Assembly (NCBI GenBank): GCA_045649455.1
Contig: JAZRPV010000040.1
Coordinates: 1-46,068, forward strand
DNA: 46,068 nucleotides
Origin: JAEDES01 sp045649455
GTDB taxonomy: Bacteria > Bacillota_I > Bacilli_A > RF39 > UBA660
Direction of reading: 5' to 3'
Shown here one piece after another: positions 32,880-41,694 of the stretch (positions are counted from its first letter, which is position 1; each line of letters begins with the position of its first letter). The notes beneath the pieces are model-generated. The model searched no databases and had not been told where the DNA came from. It saw nothing but the letters and a program-made list of their open reading frames with translations. Position numbers and translations under genes: made by a program.

Positions 32880-34241
32880 ATGTTAGAAAAGTTATTTAAA
32901 TTAAAACAAAATAAAACAACTGTAATTACAGAATTACTTGCAGGATTAACTACATTTATGGCAATGTCCTATATTATTTTTATTAATCCTCAAATTTTGT
33001 CACAAACAGGAATGGATTATAATTCAATATATGTTGCAACTATTTTAGCTTCTATGATTGGTACTTTAATATTAGGATTAGTTGCAAATGTACCATATGT
33101 ACAAAGTGCAGGACTAGGACTTAATGCTTTATTTACATATACTATTTGTGGTACTTTAGGTTTCACTTGGCAACAAGCTTTAGCAATGGTTTTTATATGC
33201 GGAGTTATTAATGTATTAATTACAATTACAAGTGTAAGAAAAAAAGTAATTAAAGCTATACCTTCTTTTATGCAAGATGCAATTACTGTAGGAATTGGTT
33301 TATTTATAACCTACATAGGAGTAAAAAGTGCAGGATTAATTGAATTTTCCGTATCACTAGCAACAAATGGAATTGCACATGCTTCAGATGTAGTTCCACA
33401 ACTTGCAACATTCAACACTAGTGAAATTATTTTAGCATTAATTGGTATTGTAATAACTGCAATACTTGTATCAAAGAAAGTAAAGAATTCTTATTTAATA
33501 TCAATATTATTAACAACAATAGTTGGTTTATTTATGGGAGTAACTCAATTACCAGATTTTAAAAATTACACATTTATTCCTTCAATTGCGCCAACATTTA
33601 TGAAAACTGACTTTGTTGGATTATTTACTGCAAAAGCAGGAATTGTTGTAATTCTAATGACAATCTTTACTTTAGTAATATCTGATTTATTTGATACTAT
33701 CGGTACATTTATTGGTACTGGAAAAAAATCAGGAATATTTAAATTAGATAAAGATGGAAATATGCCTGCAAACCTAGAAAGAGCTTTAATATGTGACTCT
33801 TCTGCAACTGTATTTGCAGCAATATTAGGTTCTTCAAACGTAACAACATATGTAGAAAGTAGTGTAGGAATTGAAGCCGGAGGAAGAACTGGTTTAACAG
33901 CAGTATCAGCAGCAATATGTTTTGGATTATCACTTTTCCTAGCACCATTAGTTGCAATTGTTCCAATGTCAGCAATCGCACCAATTCTAATGTTTGTTGG
34001 TTTATCAATGATTGAAAATATCGTTAAGATTGATTGGAAAGATGTTCTAATCTCAATACCAGCATTCTTTGTAATTATTATGATGCCTTTATCATATTCA
34101 ATAACAACTGGTATTCAATTTGGATTTATTCTTTACGTAGTAGTTAATTTAGTAAATAAAAAAGGTAAAGAAGTCTCACCAATTATTTATATATTTACAT
34201 TATTATTTATTATAGACTTTATTTATAAAGCTTTAAATTAA
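32880..34241 (+). CDS. pbuG: AzgA/PbuG-type purine permease (NCS2 superfamily)
   Basis: The permease imports hypoxanthine, guanine or adenine with protons. The 453-residue protein has about 12-14 membrane segments. Signatures: TELLAGLTTFMAMSYIIFIN at the N-terminus, QSAGLGLNALFTYTICGTLG, SDLFDTIGTFIGTGKKSG, and GSSNVTTYVESSVGIEAGGR just after ALICDSSATVFA. AGAGGAGTG precedes the ATG. No purine riboswitch is visible in the leader, although pbuG of Bacillus has one. The HAD nucleotidase gene follows after nine bases, so both are probably one nucleobase/nucleotide salvage operon. Confidence 0.92.
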   Translation: MLEKLFKLKQNKTTVITELLAGLTTFMAMSYIIFINPQILSQTGMDYNSIYVATILASMIGTLILGLVANVPYVQSAGLGLNALFTYTICGTLGFTWQQALAMVFICGVINVLITITSVRKKVIKAIPSFMQDAITVGIGLFITYIGVKSAGLIEFSVSLATNGIAHASDVVPQLATFNTSEIILALIGIVITAILVSKKVKNSYLISILLTTIVGLFMGVTQLPDFKNYTFIPSIAPTFMKTDFVGLFTAKAGIVVILMTIFTLVISDLFDTIGTFIGTGKKSGIFKLDKDGNMPANLERALICDSSATVFAAILGSSNVTTYVESSVGIEAGGRTGLTAVSAAICFGLSLFLAPLVAIVPMSAIAPILMFVGLSMIENIVKIDWKDVLISIPAFFVIIMMPLSYSITTGIQFGFILYVVVNLVNKKGKEVSPIIYIFTLLFIIDFIYKALN

Positions 34242-34250
34242 GGAGAACAT

Positions 34251-34808
34251 ATGAGAATAGGGATTGATATAGATGATACAATAACAAATTCATATAATAG
34301 AATTTTATCTGAATTTGAAAAATATTATAATATAAATAAATATATGTATATTAATTCTGGTATAAGTTATTATGACATTATGAAAGATACTAAAACTTTC
34401 CCAGATTATTATGATTATTGTAAAAATAATTTTGAAACAATTTTATATGATGTACCATTAAAACATAATGTAAAAGATGTACTTGATAAGTTAAAAGAAA
34501 ATCATGAAATTATTTTTATAACAGCAAGAAACAAAGATGAATATACTGACCCATATTCATATACAAAAGAATTTTTAAAAAGAAATAATATTGAATATGA
34601 TGAATTATATACAGATGTAAAAGATAAAGGTCAACTATGCCAAGATTTAAAAATAGATGTATTTATAGATGATGCCATCACTCATTGTGAAGCAGCAGTT
34701 AAACATAATATAAATACTTATTTATTTGATAATACATTTAATAAAAATGAAACTAGATTTAAAAGAATATATAGTTGGACAGATGCCTTAAATAAATTAG
34801 AGATTTAA
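34251..34808 (+). CDS. HAD-superfamily 5'-nucleotidase-like phosphatase
   Basis: The protein has 185 residues. The N-terminal GIDIDDTI is the HAD nucleophile motif (DxD), IIFITARN is motif II (Thr), and DVFIDDA near residue 140 is motif IV. The layout follows the NT5C deoxyribonucleotidase branch (YqfW-like). AAGGAG overlaps the space after the permease stop, and the two genes look co-transcribed, consistent with purine salvage. Substrate range is not evident. Confidence 0.75.
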   Translation: MRIGIDIDDTITNSYNRILSEFEKYYNINKYMYINSGISYYDIMKDTKTFPDYYDYCKNNFETILYDVPLKHNVKDVLDKLKENHEIIFITARNKDEYTDPYSYTKEFLKRNNIEYDELYTDVKDKGQLCQDLKIDVFIDDAITHCEAAVKHNINTYLFDNTFNKNETRFKRIYSWTDALNKLEI

Positions 34809-34822
34809 TAATCTCTTTTTTT
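34799..34822 (+). terminator. Terminator overlapping the HAD gene stop
   Basis: AGAGATT / AATCTCT stem with a TAAT loop that contains the stop codon, then T-run. Confidence 0.8.
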
Positions 34823-34823
34823 A

Positions 34824-34852
34824 TTGTTATATTTTTGTAATAATTATATAAT
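34824..34852 (+). promoter_or_regulatory. Promoter TTGTTA-17-TATAAT for the second SipW-type surface gene
   Basis: The 17-base spacer and consensus -10 lie directly after the terminator and 27 bases before ATG 34879. Confidence 0.7.
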
Positions 34853-34878
34853 TGAAATATAAGAATAGGAGTGAATCT

Positions 34879-35967
34879 ATGAAAAAAATTAATTTTAATA
34901 TTAAAGATAGAAAAATGTTATATGGAATACTTACTATCGCATTAGTATGTGTATTTACATTAACGATTGCATATGCAGCATTAAATGCAGTATTGACAAT
35001 TCAAGGTAGTGCACAGGTTTCATCAGCAGATTGGGATATACATCTAGCAAATCCTAAAGTTACAAATGGAAGTACAACTACAACAGTACCTGAAATTAAA
35101 ACAAGTTCTACATTAGAATTTAGTACTACATTAAATATGCCAGGAGATTTCTATGAATTTACTGTTGATGTTGTAAATAGTGGTTCAATTGATGCAATGA
35201 TTGAGAATGTAATAAAAAATCCTGAATTAACAACAGAACAAGCAAAGTATTTAAAATATGAAATTACTTATCAAAATGGAGAATCAATTAATACTAAACA
35301 ATTAGTATCAAAAGAATCATTTGTAAGGTTAAAAGTGAGAGTAGAATTTAGAAAAGATTTAGTAGCAAGTGATTTACCAATCACATCACAAACGCTAAAT
35401 TTAGCATTCACAGTAAACTATGTACAAAGTGATGGTAGCGAAGATATTGTTATTATAGAAAATAACGGTAAAGTAATAAAAATTGCAAGTGGTGATTTAA
35501 ATACAGTTGGCAGTGAAGTTTGTATCAAAGAAGAATGTTTTTATGTAATATCTAGCACAGAGGAAACAGTAACAATGTTAGCAAAAATGAATATAATATT
35601 AGCTGATACTCCAATGCAAAGTTTAGAAGCAGGATTAACTGCATTTGCAGGAACAACATATTTAAAAAGTATAGCTAAAAGATATGTTGATAACTACAAT
35701 ACATATTTAATAGCGCAAGGTATAACCCCTACAGAAACAAGACTTATTACATATGATGAATTAGAAAGCTTAGGATGCAGTAGTGAAAACAGAAATTGTA
35801 GTGATGCACCAAGTTGGGTTTATTCAACTTCATATTGGACTGGTACAGTAAGTGGTCGAGGTGTATGGGGAGTAAGAAATGATTCTGATTTTGTTTCTGC
35901 AATGAATGGACTAAAAGATACTTTTGGTATACGTCCAGTTATAATCATCTCAAAAGATTATTTTTAA
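34879..35967 (+). CDS. Second SipW-type surface protein with DUF6273-like C-terminal domain
   Basis: The protein has 362 residues. The first 195 residues are a close paralogue of the protein at 8559: MKKINFNIKDRK, the TIAYAALNAVLTIQG signal end, MPGDFYEFTVDVVNSGSIDA, and EFRKDLVASDLP. After a short linker (EDIVIIENNGKVIKI) the C-terminal 150 residues differ and end with TSYWTGTVSGRGVWGVRND and FGIRPVIIISK, the pattern of DUF6273-type surface domains. Four cysteines occur in the C-part (VCIKEEC, LGCSSENRNC). AGGAGTGA precedes the ATG. Exported by a SipW-like peptidase, if the signal works as predicted. Confidence 0.75.
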   Translation: MKKINFNIKDRKMLYGILTIALVCVFTLTIAYAALNAVLTIQGSAQVSSADWDIHLANPKVTNGSTTTTVPEIKTSSTLEFSTTLNMPGDFYEFTVDVVNSGSIDAMIENVIKNPELTTEQAKYLKYEITYQNGESINTKQLVSKESFVRLKVRVEFRKDLVASDLPITSQTLNLAFTVNYVQSDGSEDIVIIENNGKVIKIASGDLNTVGSEVCIKEECFYVISSTEETVTMLAKMNIILADTPMQSLEAGLTAFAGTTYLKSIAKRYVDNYNTYLIAQGITPTETRLITYDELESLGCSSENRNCSDAPSWVYSTSYWTGTVSGRGVWGVRNDSDFVSAMNGLKDTFGIRPVIIISKDYF

Positions 35968-35969
35968 TT

Positions 35970-35992
35970 AAGAGACTTTGTCTCTTTTTTTA
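35970..35992 (+). terminator. Terminator after the second surface protein
   Basis: AAGAGAC / GTCTCTT stem, TTT loop, seven T. Confidence 0.85.
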
Positions 35993-36004
35993 TTTGTCTT
36001 TTTA

Positions 36005-36013
36005 TGGTATAAT
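36005..36013 (+). promoter_or_regulatory. Extended -10 promoter for the DUF3419-like gene
   Basis: TGGTATAAT lies 27 bases before ATG 36040, which has a strong AGGAGGGA site. Confidence 0.6.
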
Positions 36014-36039
36014 AACCCTGCAAAAAGGAGGGAAGTACC

Positions 36040-36960
36040 ATGAGTAAAATTGAACGTGCTAGAAATAAATGTAGTGGTTGGGCTATTTCTTATCCTTTTC
36101 ATACTTTTGATAAAATGTATCCTTTTACAACAGAAAACATTTCAGGATACATTGATAATTTTGATTTAGAAGGAAAATCTCTCTTAACAGTTGGCTCATC
36201 ATGTGATCAAATATATAATGCCTCTCTAAAAGGATGTAAAGAGATAACAATACTTGATATTTGTCCTTATACAGAAGATTACTTTCATTTGAAGACTTCT
36301 GCACTAGAAGAACTTGATTATGATGACTTCTTTAGATTCTTATGTCATAGAGGATACTATAGTATTTTATTTGATAATTTTAATGCTTTAAATAAAAAGT
36401 CTTTTGAAAAAATAAAAGAATCTTTAAAATCAAAATCTCCTGAATCCTTTGAATTTTGGAATACAATTTTATCTGAATATAGAGGTAGTAGAGTAAGACA
36501 AAGATGTTTCATGTTAGATGAAGATAGTATGTATGCAATAAAGCAATACAATCCATATTTACAATCTGAACAAGCTTACTTACAAGCAAGAGAATCTATT
36601 AAGGATACAAAAGTCCAAATCATTGAAGGTGACATTACTAAAGCAGATATTCCTGGTACTTATGACAATATTTGGTTATCTAATCTACCTGCATACTTAT
36701 CTGCATCACAAATAAAAAAACTATTTGAAAGATTAAAACCTCATCTAAATGAAAATGGTAAAATGTTATTTTCTTATCTATATGGAATAACAGAAAATAC
36801 CGAGTATCAACCAGAATGGGCTGAAGTATATAATCTAGATAAAATTAGAAAAACTTTAGATGATGAACTAGAACTTATAAGTTTTACTGGAGTACAAGGA
36901 GTAAAAATAGAGAATAAATGTTATCAAGATAGTGCGTTAGTCTATCAAAAGAAAAAATAA
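36040..36960 (+). CDS. SAM-dependent DUF3419/BtaA-like protein
   Basis: The protein has 306 residues. A Rossmann-type SAM site is visible in SLLTVGSSCDQIYNASLKGC followed by ITILDI (about 47-73). The next helix, EDYFHLKTSALEELDYDDFF, matches the DUF3419 pattern in which a helix with LK and an ALxxLxYxDF stretch follows the SAM loop. Later NIWLSNLPAYLSASQIKKLF fits the NPP-like strand end. BtaA members move the 3-amino-3-carboxypropyl group of SAM to diacylglycerol, making betaine-lipid precursors; others are uncharacterised. An ordinary methyltransferase is the alternative. The gene is 29 bases upstream of the HI0933-type flavoprotein. Confidence 0.6.
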   Translation: MSKIERARNKCSGWAISYPFHTFDKMYPFTTENISGYIDNFDLEGKSLLTVGSSCDQIYNASLKGCKEITILDICPYTEDYFHLKTSALEELDYDDFFRFLCHRGYYSILFDNFNALNKKSFEKIKESLKSKSPESFEFWNTILSEYRGSRVRQRCFMLDEDSMYAIKQYNPYLQSEQAYLQARESIKDTKVQIIEGDITKADIPGTYDNIWLSNLPAYLSASQIKKLFERLKPHLNENGKMLFSYLYGITENTEYQPEWAEVYNLDKIRKTLDDELELISFTGVQGVKIENKCYQDSALVYQKKK

Positions 36961-36961
36961 A

Positions 36962-36970
36962 TGTTATAAT
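36962..36970 (+). promoter_or_regulatory. Extended -10 promoter for the flavoprotein pair
   Basis: TGTTATAAT begins right after the stop codon of the preceding gene, 20 bases before ATG 36990. Confidence 0.5.
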
Positions 36971-36989
36971 TATAATAGAGGTGATATAC

Positions 36990-38195
36990 ATGGATATAGT
37001 AATAGTAGGAGCAGGAGCATCTGGTTTAACTGCCGCTATACATGCATCAAAAAATAAGAATAATAATATAACTATAATAGAAAGAAATAATGTTTTAGGT
37101 AAAAAGATTCTTGCAACAGGAAATGGTAAATGTAACTACTATAATTCTGATCAAGATCTATCTCATTATCATTCAACTAATAATGAACTTATAAAAGAAA
37201 TAATTAATAGTAAAAACTTAAAAGAAGTAGAAGATTTCTTTAACTATTTAGGAATAATTCCTAAAATAAGAAATGGTTATTATTATCCATTCTCTAATCA
37301 AGCAACTACTATTAGAAATGCCCTTGTAAATGAATTAAATAAATCTAATATAAAAATACTTGATAATGAAAAAGTAACTTCTATTAAAAAAGAAAATAAC
37401 AAATTTATTATCAAAACAGAAAATAATTCTATTAAAGCAGACAAAGTAATAATTTCAACTGGATCAAAAGCATCTCCTAAAACAGGAAGTGATGGTATGG
37501 GTTATGACTTCTTAAAGGAATTTAATCATACTATTATTAAACCTCTACCAGCATTAGTTCAATTAAAAGCAAATGCTTCATATTTAAAAGAATGGTCTGG
37601 TATTAGAACAGATATTAAAGCAAGTTTATATATAAATGATGAGTTTATCAAATCAGAAGAAGGAGAAATACAATTAACTAATTATGGTATAAGTGGAATT
37701 TGTATCTTTAATTTAAGTAGATTTGTATCTCGTTCTTTAAATGAAAATAAAAAAGTAAAAATAAATTTAAACTTTATACCAATGATAGAAAATATTGAAG
37801 AAACTCTTTCTAATTTAAATAAATCTAATAAAACAATAAAGAACTTATTAGATGGAATATTAAATTCTAAATTAGTAGATATAATTATTAAAATATCAAG
37901 TATTAATCCAAATAAAAAATATAATGAATTAAGTTCAAAAGAATTAAATAATTTAATAAATAATCTTACAAATTTATCTTTAGATATAACTGGTACAAAT
38001 TCATTTGATGAATGCCAAGTAACAACAGGTGGTATTCCTCTAACAGAAATAAATCTATCTACTATGGAATCTAAAAAAGAAAAAGGTTTATATATAACTG
38101 GAGAATTATTAGATGTAGATGGAGATTGTGGAGGATACAATTTAACATTCGCTTGGATTACAGGTATTCTTGCAGGAAGTGATAACAATGATTAG
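36990..38195 (+). CDS. HI0933/YhiN-family flavoprotein (NAD(P)/FAD-dependent oxidoreductase)
   Basis: The protein has 401 residues. An N-terminal FAD-binding motif (IVIVGAGASGLTAAIHAS) is followed by LGKKILATGNGKCNYYN, the family signature, and KVIISTGSKASPKTGSDGMG. The C-terminal end reads VTTGGIPLTEINLSTMESK, then GLYITGELLDVDGDCGGYNL, the most conserved part of the family. BaiN of gut bacteria belongs to this group, but the substrate of this protein is not known. AGAGGTGAT positions ATG 36990; GTG 36981 lies in that site. It overlaps the next gene by eight bases, so translation is coupled. Confidence 0.9.
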   Translation: MDIVIVGAGASGLTAAIHASKNKNNNITIIERNNVLGKKILATGNGKCNYYNSDQDLSHYHSTNNELIKEIINSKNLKEVEDFFNYLGIIPKIRNGYYYPFSNQATTIRNALVNELNKSNIKILDNEKVTSIKKENNKFIIKTENNSIKADKVIISTGSKASPKTGSDGMGYDFLKEFNHTIIKPLPALVQLKANASYLKEWSGIRTDIKASLYINDEFIKSEEGEIQLTNYGISGICIFNLSRFVSRSLNENKKVKINLNFIPMIENIEETLSNLNKSNKTIKNLLDGILNSKLVDIIIKISSINPNKKYNELSSKELNNLINNLTNLSLDITGTNSFDECQVTTGGIPLTEINLSTMESKKEKGLYITGELLDVDGDCGGYNLTFAWITGILAGSDNND

Positions 38196-39744
38196 ATTAA
38201 GACAAATAAAAATAAATCTTGATTCAAAACAAGATTTAAAAAACAAAGTATCAAAACTTCTACATATAAATGAAAATGAAATATTAAATTTAAAGATAAA
38301 TAAAAAATCATTAGATGCTCGTAAAAAAGATAATTTATTTTATGTATATGAAGTAGATATAGAAATAGAAAATGAAAAGAAACTACTAAGAAAATATAAA
38401 TCAACTGATATTTTTGAAACACCTAATGAAGAATATATATTTCCATCTAAAAAAGAAATAGATCAACCTATAATTATTGGATGTGGTCCAGCAGGATTAT
38501 TCTGTGCTTATATTTTATCTGAACAAGGATATAATCCAATTATTTATGAACGTGGAGAAAAAGTAGAAGATAGAGTAAAAACAATAGAAGAATTCTGGAA
38601 TACAAATAAGTTAAATGTAAATTCAAATATCCAATTTGGAGAAGGTGGAGCAGGAACATTCTCTGATGGAAAATTAAATACTCTAACAAAAGATAAATTT
38701 AATCGTCAAAAGAAAGTATTTGAAATCTTTGTAGAAAATGGAGCACCTGAAGAAATTATGTATATTAATAATCCTCATATTGGAACAGATATACTACGTA
38801 CGGTAATAATTAATATGCGTAATAAAATAATTTCTAATGGAGGAAAAATAAATTATAATTCTAAATTAGAAGATATAATAATTGAAAATAATGCAGTAAA
38901 AAGTATTATTGTAAATGGAAATACTATTCCATGTAAAAATTTAATACTTGCAATAGGTCATAGTGCAAGAGATACTTTTGAAATGTTATCTAAAAAAGAT
39001 TTAGATATGTCTGCAAAACCATTTGCTGTAGGAGTAAGAATTGAACATCCTCAAAAGTTAATTGATATTCATCAATATGGAGAAAAGTATTATAAACAAC
39101 TACCTCCAGCAAGTTATAAATTAACATATCAAACAAAACAAAATAGAGGAGTGTACTCATTCTGTATGTGTCCAGGAGGATATGTTGTAAATGCCTCATC
39201 TGAAGAAGGGCTACTAGCAGTAAATGGTATGAGTAATCATGCACGTGATACAGAAAACTCAAATTCTGCATTAGTAGTAACAATCTCACCAGAAGACTTT
39301 GGAAATAATCCACTAGATGGAATAAAATTCCAAAGAGAATTAGAAAGAAAAGCTTATATTGAAGGGAATTCTCTAATACCAGTTCAATTATATAAAGATT
39401 ATAAATCTAATGAAAAATCAACTTCAATTAATTCAATAAATGTAATAACAAAAGGTTCTTATTCTTTAGGAAATCTAAATAATATTTTCCCTGAGTTTAT
39501 TAATGAATCTTTAAAAGAAGCAATTGAATATTTTAATACTAAAATAGAAGGTTATTCTAATCCAGATGCCATCCTACTAGGAGTAGAATCAAGAACATCT
39601 TCTCCAGTAAGAATCCCAAGAGATGAAAATGGATTATCTAAAATAAAAGGATTATATCCATGCGGAGAAGGATGTGGTTATGCCGGAGGTATAACAACAG
39701 CAGCAATAGATGGATTAAAAACAGCCGAAAATCTAGTTAAATAA
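38188..39744 (+). CDS. Uncharacterised FAD-dependent dehydrogenase (COG2509 type)
   Basis: The protein has 518 residues. The first 85 residues form a small domain (LRQIKINLDSKQDLKNKVSK, then KKSLDARKKDNLFYVY) that is typical for COG2509. The FAD site is QPIIIGCGPAGLFCAYILSE (about 96), followed by QFGEGGAGTFSDGKLNTLTK, the family signature, then RGVYSFCMCPGGYVVNAS, and GLYPCGEGCGYAGGITTAAI at the C-terminus. Function is unknown. The start overlaps the preceding flavoprotein gene (ATGATTAG), and GGAAGTGA lies upstream; the two flavoproteins may act in one pathway. Confidence 0.9.
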   Translation: MIRLRQIKINLDSKQDLKNKVSKLLHINENEILNLKINKKSLDARKKDNLFYVYEVDIEIENEKKLLRKYKSTDIFETPNEEYIFPSKKEIDQPIIIGCGPAGLFCAYILSEQGYNPIIYERGEKVEDRVKTIEEFWNTNKLNVNSNIQFGEGGAGTFSDGKLNTLTKDKFNRQKKVFEIFVENGAPEEIMYINNPHIGTDILRTVIINMRNKIISNGGKINYNSKLEDIIIENNAVKSIIVNGNTIPCKNLILAIGHSARDTFEMLSKKDLDMSAKPFAVGVRIEHPQKLIDIHQYGEKYYKQLPPASYKLTYQTKQNRGVYSFCMCPGGYVVNASSEEGLLAVNGMSNHARDTENSNSALVVTISPEDFGNNPLDGIKFQRELERKAYIEGNSLIPVQLYKDYKSNEKSTSINSINVITKGSYSLGNLNNIFPEFINESLKEAIEYFNTKIEGYSNPDAILLGVESRTSSPVRIPRDENGLSKIKGLYPCGEGCGYAGGITTAAIDGLKTAENLVK

Positions 39745-39770
39745 AAGTTTACAATGTAAACTTTTTCTTT
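39743..39770 (+). terminator. Terminator after the flavoprotein pair
   Basis: AAAAGTTTAC / GTAAACTTTT stem with an AAT loop and T-rich tail. Confidence 0.8.
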
Positions 39771-39795
39771 TCGTCTTTAAAAACAAAAATATCCT

Positions 39796-39804
39796 TGATA
39801 TAAT
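39796..39804 (+). promoter_or_regulatory. Extended -10 promoter for the GH25 protein
   Basis: TGATATAAT lies 24 bases before ATG 39829, after the preceding terminator. Confidence 0.55.
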
Positions 39805-39828
39805 CATTTTATAAGATAGGTGAAGTAT

Positions 39829-41592
39829 ATGGCAAAAAGAAAGAAAAGTAGATTAAAAGTAAGTAAAAGTATTCTAAGTTTATTAGTAGCAGGAACTATA
39901 ACACTAGGGGCAACAGGAGTAATTGGAGGTTTAGCTTTAAAACATCAACAAGCAGCTGAACAACCAAAAGCAGAAAATAGTATAGGTCATGAAGATTTTG
40001 CTTTAGTAACATCATGGAACTTAGATGATAGAGACTTTGTAATTTTAGATATTGGAGATCATGATACAATCGAAACACATTTCCAAGATAAAAAGATTTC
40101 ATATCTAAATGAACATGATATTTCTTTAGGAGTAATTATCTCAACATCCGCAGAAAAAGAAGCAGATATTTATGATGACGTAGAATATGTAAAATCAGTA
40201 TTAAAAGAATACGATGTAGATTTTCCAGTATATATTGATGTAGATGGAATCATGGAAAACGACAACTTAAACTTAGAAATGAAAACTAAATTAATCAAAA
40301 CTTTCGCTGAAAAATGTTCTGCCAACGGAATATATGTAGGAATGCACGGAACAGATACAAATCTTACTCGTGTAAGAGAATATTGTGGTATTAAAGATTT
40401 AGATGCCTATCTAGAAATGGATAAAGAAGAGGTAACATATCAAGGTTCATATAATGTGTATAAAGATCTAAATGGTGTAATTAGATCTAAACAAAATCTT
40501 GCAGAAATTATAACTGAAGCAGGATTAAATCAAGAAGAAAAATTTGCAAATGATGGATCATATTTCTTTAAAGCAGGAGATGATCTAACTGATATAGCTT
40601 TAAAATATGGAATGAGTGTTAATGAATTATTAAAATTCAATAACTTATCAAAAAAAGATGTAGTAGCAGGAACTAAGTTAAGAATTCCTTCTATCATTGA
40701 TGCAACCATTCCTCTTGAATCATCACAATTAGAAAGATTAGATACACCAATTAGAGGAGCAGATATTTCTTATGCTCAAGGTTCTAAAATTGATTGGGAT
40801 AAAATGGAAGAAAATTTTGAATTCTTAATTTTAAGAGTATCTCAAGGAACTGATTTAGATGATAGATTTGAAGAAAATGCTAGAAATGCTAACTTACATG
40901 ATATTCCAATAGGAGTATATTGTTTTAATAATTATACAAATAAAAATACAGATGGTTGGGATGACTTTGTAAGAAAACAAACAAACCAAGCAGATTTTGT
41001 AATGGAATCATTAAAAAATAAAAAGATTGAATATCCAGTATATTTTGATATAGAACCACCTAATGGTGTAAATTTAAGTTCTTTATTAACAAAAGAGCAA
41101 GTACAAGAAATGTTAGAAATTTGGATTGAAAAAGCATCTGAAAATGGATATCGACCAGGTATCTATTCAAATCAATCTACATTTAAATATCTAGAATCAT
41201 GCGTAGATTATAAAATAAGTGATCGTATGGAAGTATGGATTGCAGGTGGAGACCAATACTATGGGGAAACTAGAAGTATTGATATAGAAGATGTAAAACC
41301 ATCAAGCGTCCTAGATAAAGACTATGGTGCTACAATGGCTCAATCTACTGATAGTGCTATCAACTCAGGAGCAGGAAACTCAAAAGGTCATGTAGATGTA
41401 AATTTCTCAACAATAGATTATGCTAATCAAAAAACTGTTTATGAAAATGAAATATATGATATCAAAGATTTCGAAAGAACAGACCTAGAATTAATGGCTA
41501 TGTTTGCCGGAGCAGGAGCAGCAATGACTGCAATTGCAGGAGGGCTAATCTTTGGTAGAAAGAAAAATAAAAAACACGGTAAAAGACATTAA
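39829..41592 (+). CDS. Membrane-anchored cell-wall hydrolase: GH25-like, LysM, GH25 and C-terminal anchor
   Basis: The protein has 587 residues. Residues about 13-35 are a signal or N-anchor. Domain 1 (about 50-210, FVILDIGDHDTIETHF, ISLGVIISTSAE, VDFPVYIDVDG) copies the GH25 fold but has lost the catalytic motif. A LysM module (about 243-286, KAGDDLTDIALKYGMSVNEL) binds peptidoglycan. Domain 2 (about 306-520) is an intact GH25 muramidase: RGADISYAQGSKIDWDKM, FLILRVSQGTDLDDRFEEN, and IEYPVYFDIEPP with the DxE catalytic acids. A hydrophobic C-terminal segment (LMAMFAGAGAAMTAIAGGLI) with a basic tail (RKKNKKHGKRH) tethers it. ATG 39829 follows AGGTGAAG. Confidence 0.88.
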   Translation: MAKRKKSRLKVSKSILSLLVAGTITLGATGVIGGLALKHQQAAEQPKAENSIGHEDFALVTSWNLDDRDFVILDIGDHDTIETHFQDKKISYLNEHDISLGVIISTSAEKEADIYDDVEYVKSVLKEYDVDFPVYIDVDGIMENDNLNLEMKTKLIKTFAEKCSANGIYVGMHGTDTNLTRVREYCGIKDLDAYLEMDKEEVTYQGSYNVYKDLNGVIRSKQNLAEIITEAGLNQEEKFANDGSYFFKAGDDLTDIALKYGMSVNELLKFNNLSKKDVVAGTKLRIPSIIDATIPLESSQLERLDTPIRGADISYAQGSKIDWDKMEENFEFLILRVSQGTDLDDRFEENARNANLHDIPIGVYCFNNYTNKNTDGWDDFVRKQTNQADFVMESLKNKKIEYPVYFDIEPPNGVNLSSLLTKEQVQEMLEIWIEKASENGYRPGIYSNQSTFKYLESCVDYKISDRMEVWIAGGDQYYGETRSIDIEDVKPSSVLDKDYGATMAQSTDSAINSGAGNSKGHVDVNFSTIDYANQKTVYENEIYDIKDFERTDLELMAMFAGAGAAMTAIAGGLIFGRKKNKKHGKRH

Positions 41593-41620
41593 ACTATTTG
41601 TAACCCAAATAGTTTTTTCT
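41591..41620 (+). terminator. Terminator after the GH25 gene, overlapping its stop
   Basis: AAACTATTTG / CAAATAGTTT stem, TAACC loop, then T-run. Confidence 0.85.
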
Positions 41621-41635
41621 GTTTCTATATAAAGA

Positions 41636-41651
41636 AAGGAGTATTATGTAA
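41636..41651 (+). promoter_or_regulatory. Start-stop element (AAAGGAG-ATG-TAA) in the prs leader
   Basis: AAAGGAG at ideal spacing is followed by ATG (41646-41648) and at once by TAA (41649-41651). A ribosome would start and stop on a one-codon reading frame 44 bases before the prs start. Its sequence is too good a ribosome site to be expected by accident in this A/T-rich leader, but chance is not excluded. Confidence 0.55.
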
Positions 41652-41694
41652 CAAATAATTAAAAGAAAAAATAAAAATAGATAAGGAGTTTAAA

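Noticed and set aside
37682..38188. 168-codon open frame on the minus strand
   Set aside because: It lies entirely inside the HI0933-type flavoprotein gene, has no ribosome site and reads as an antisense shadow. The other shorter overlapping frames on either strand were rejected for the same reason.
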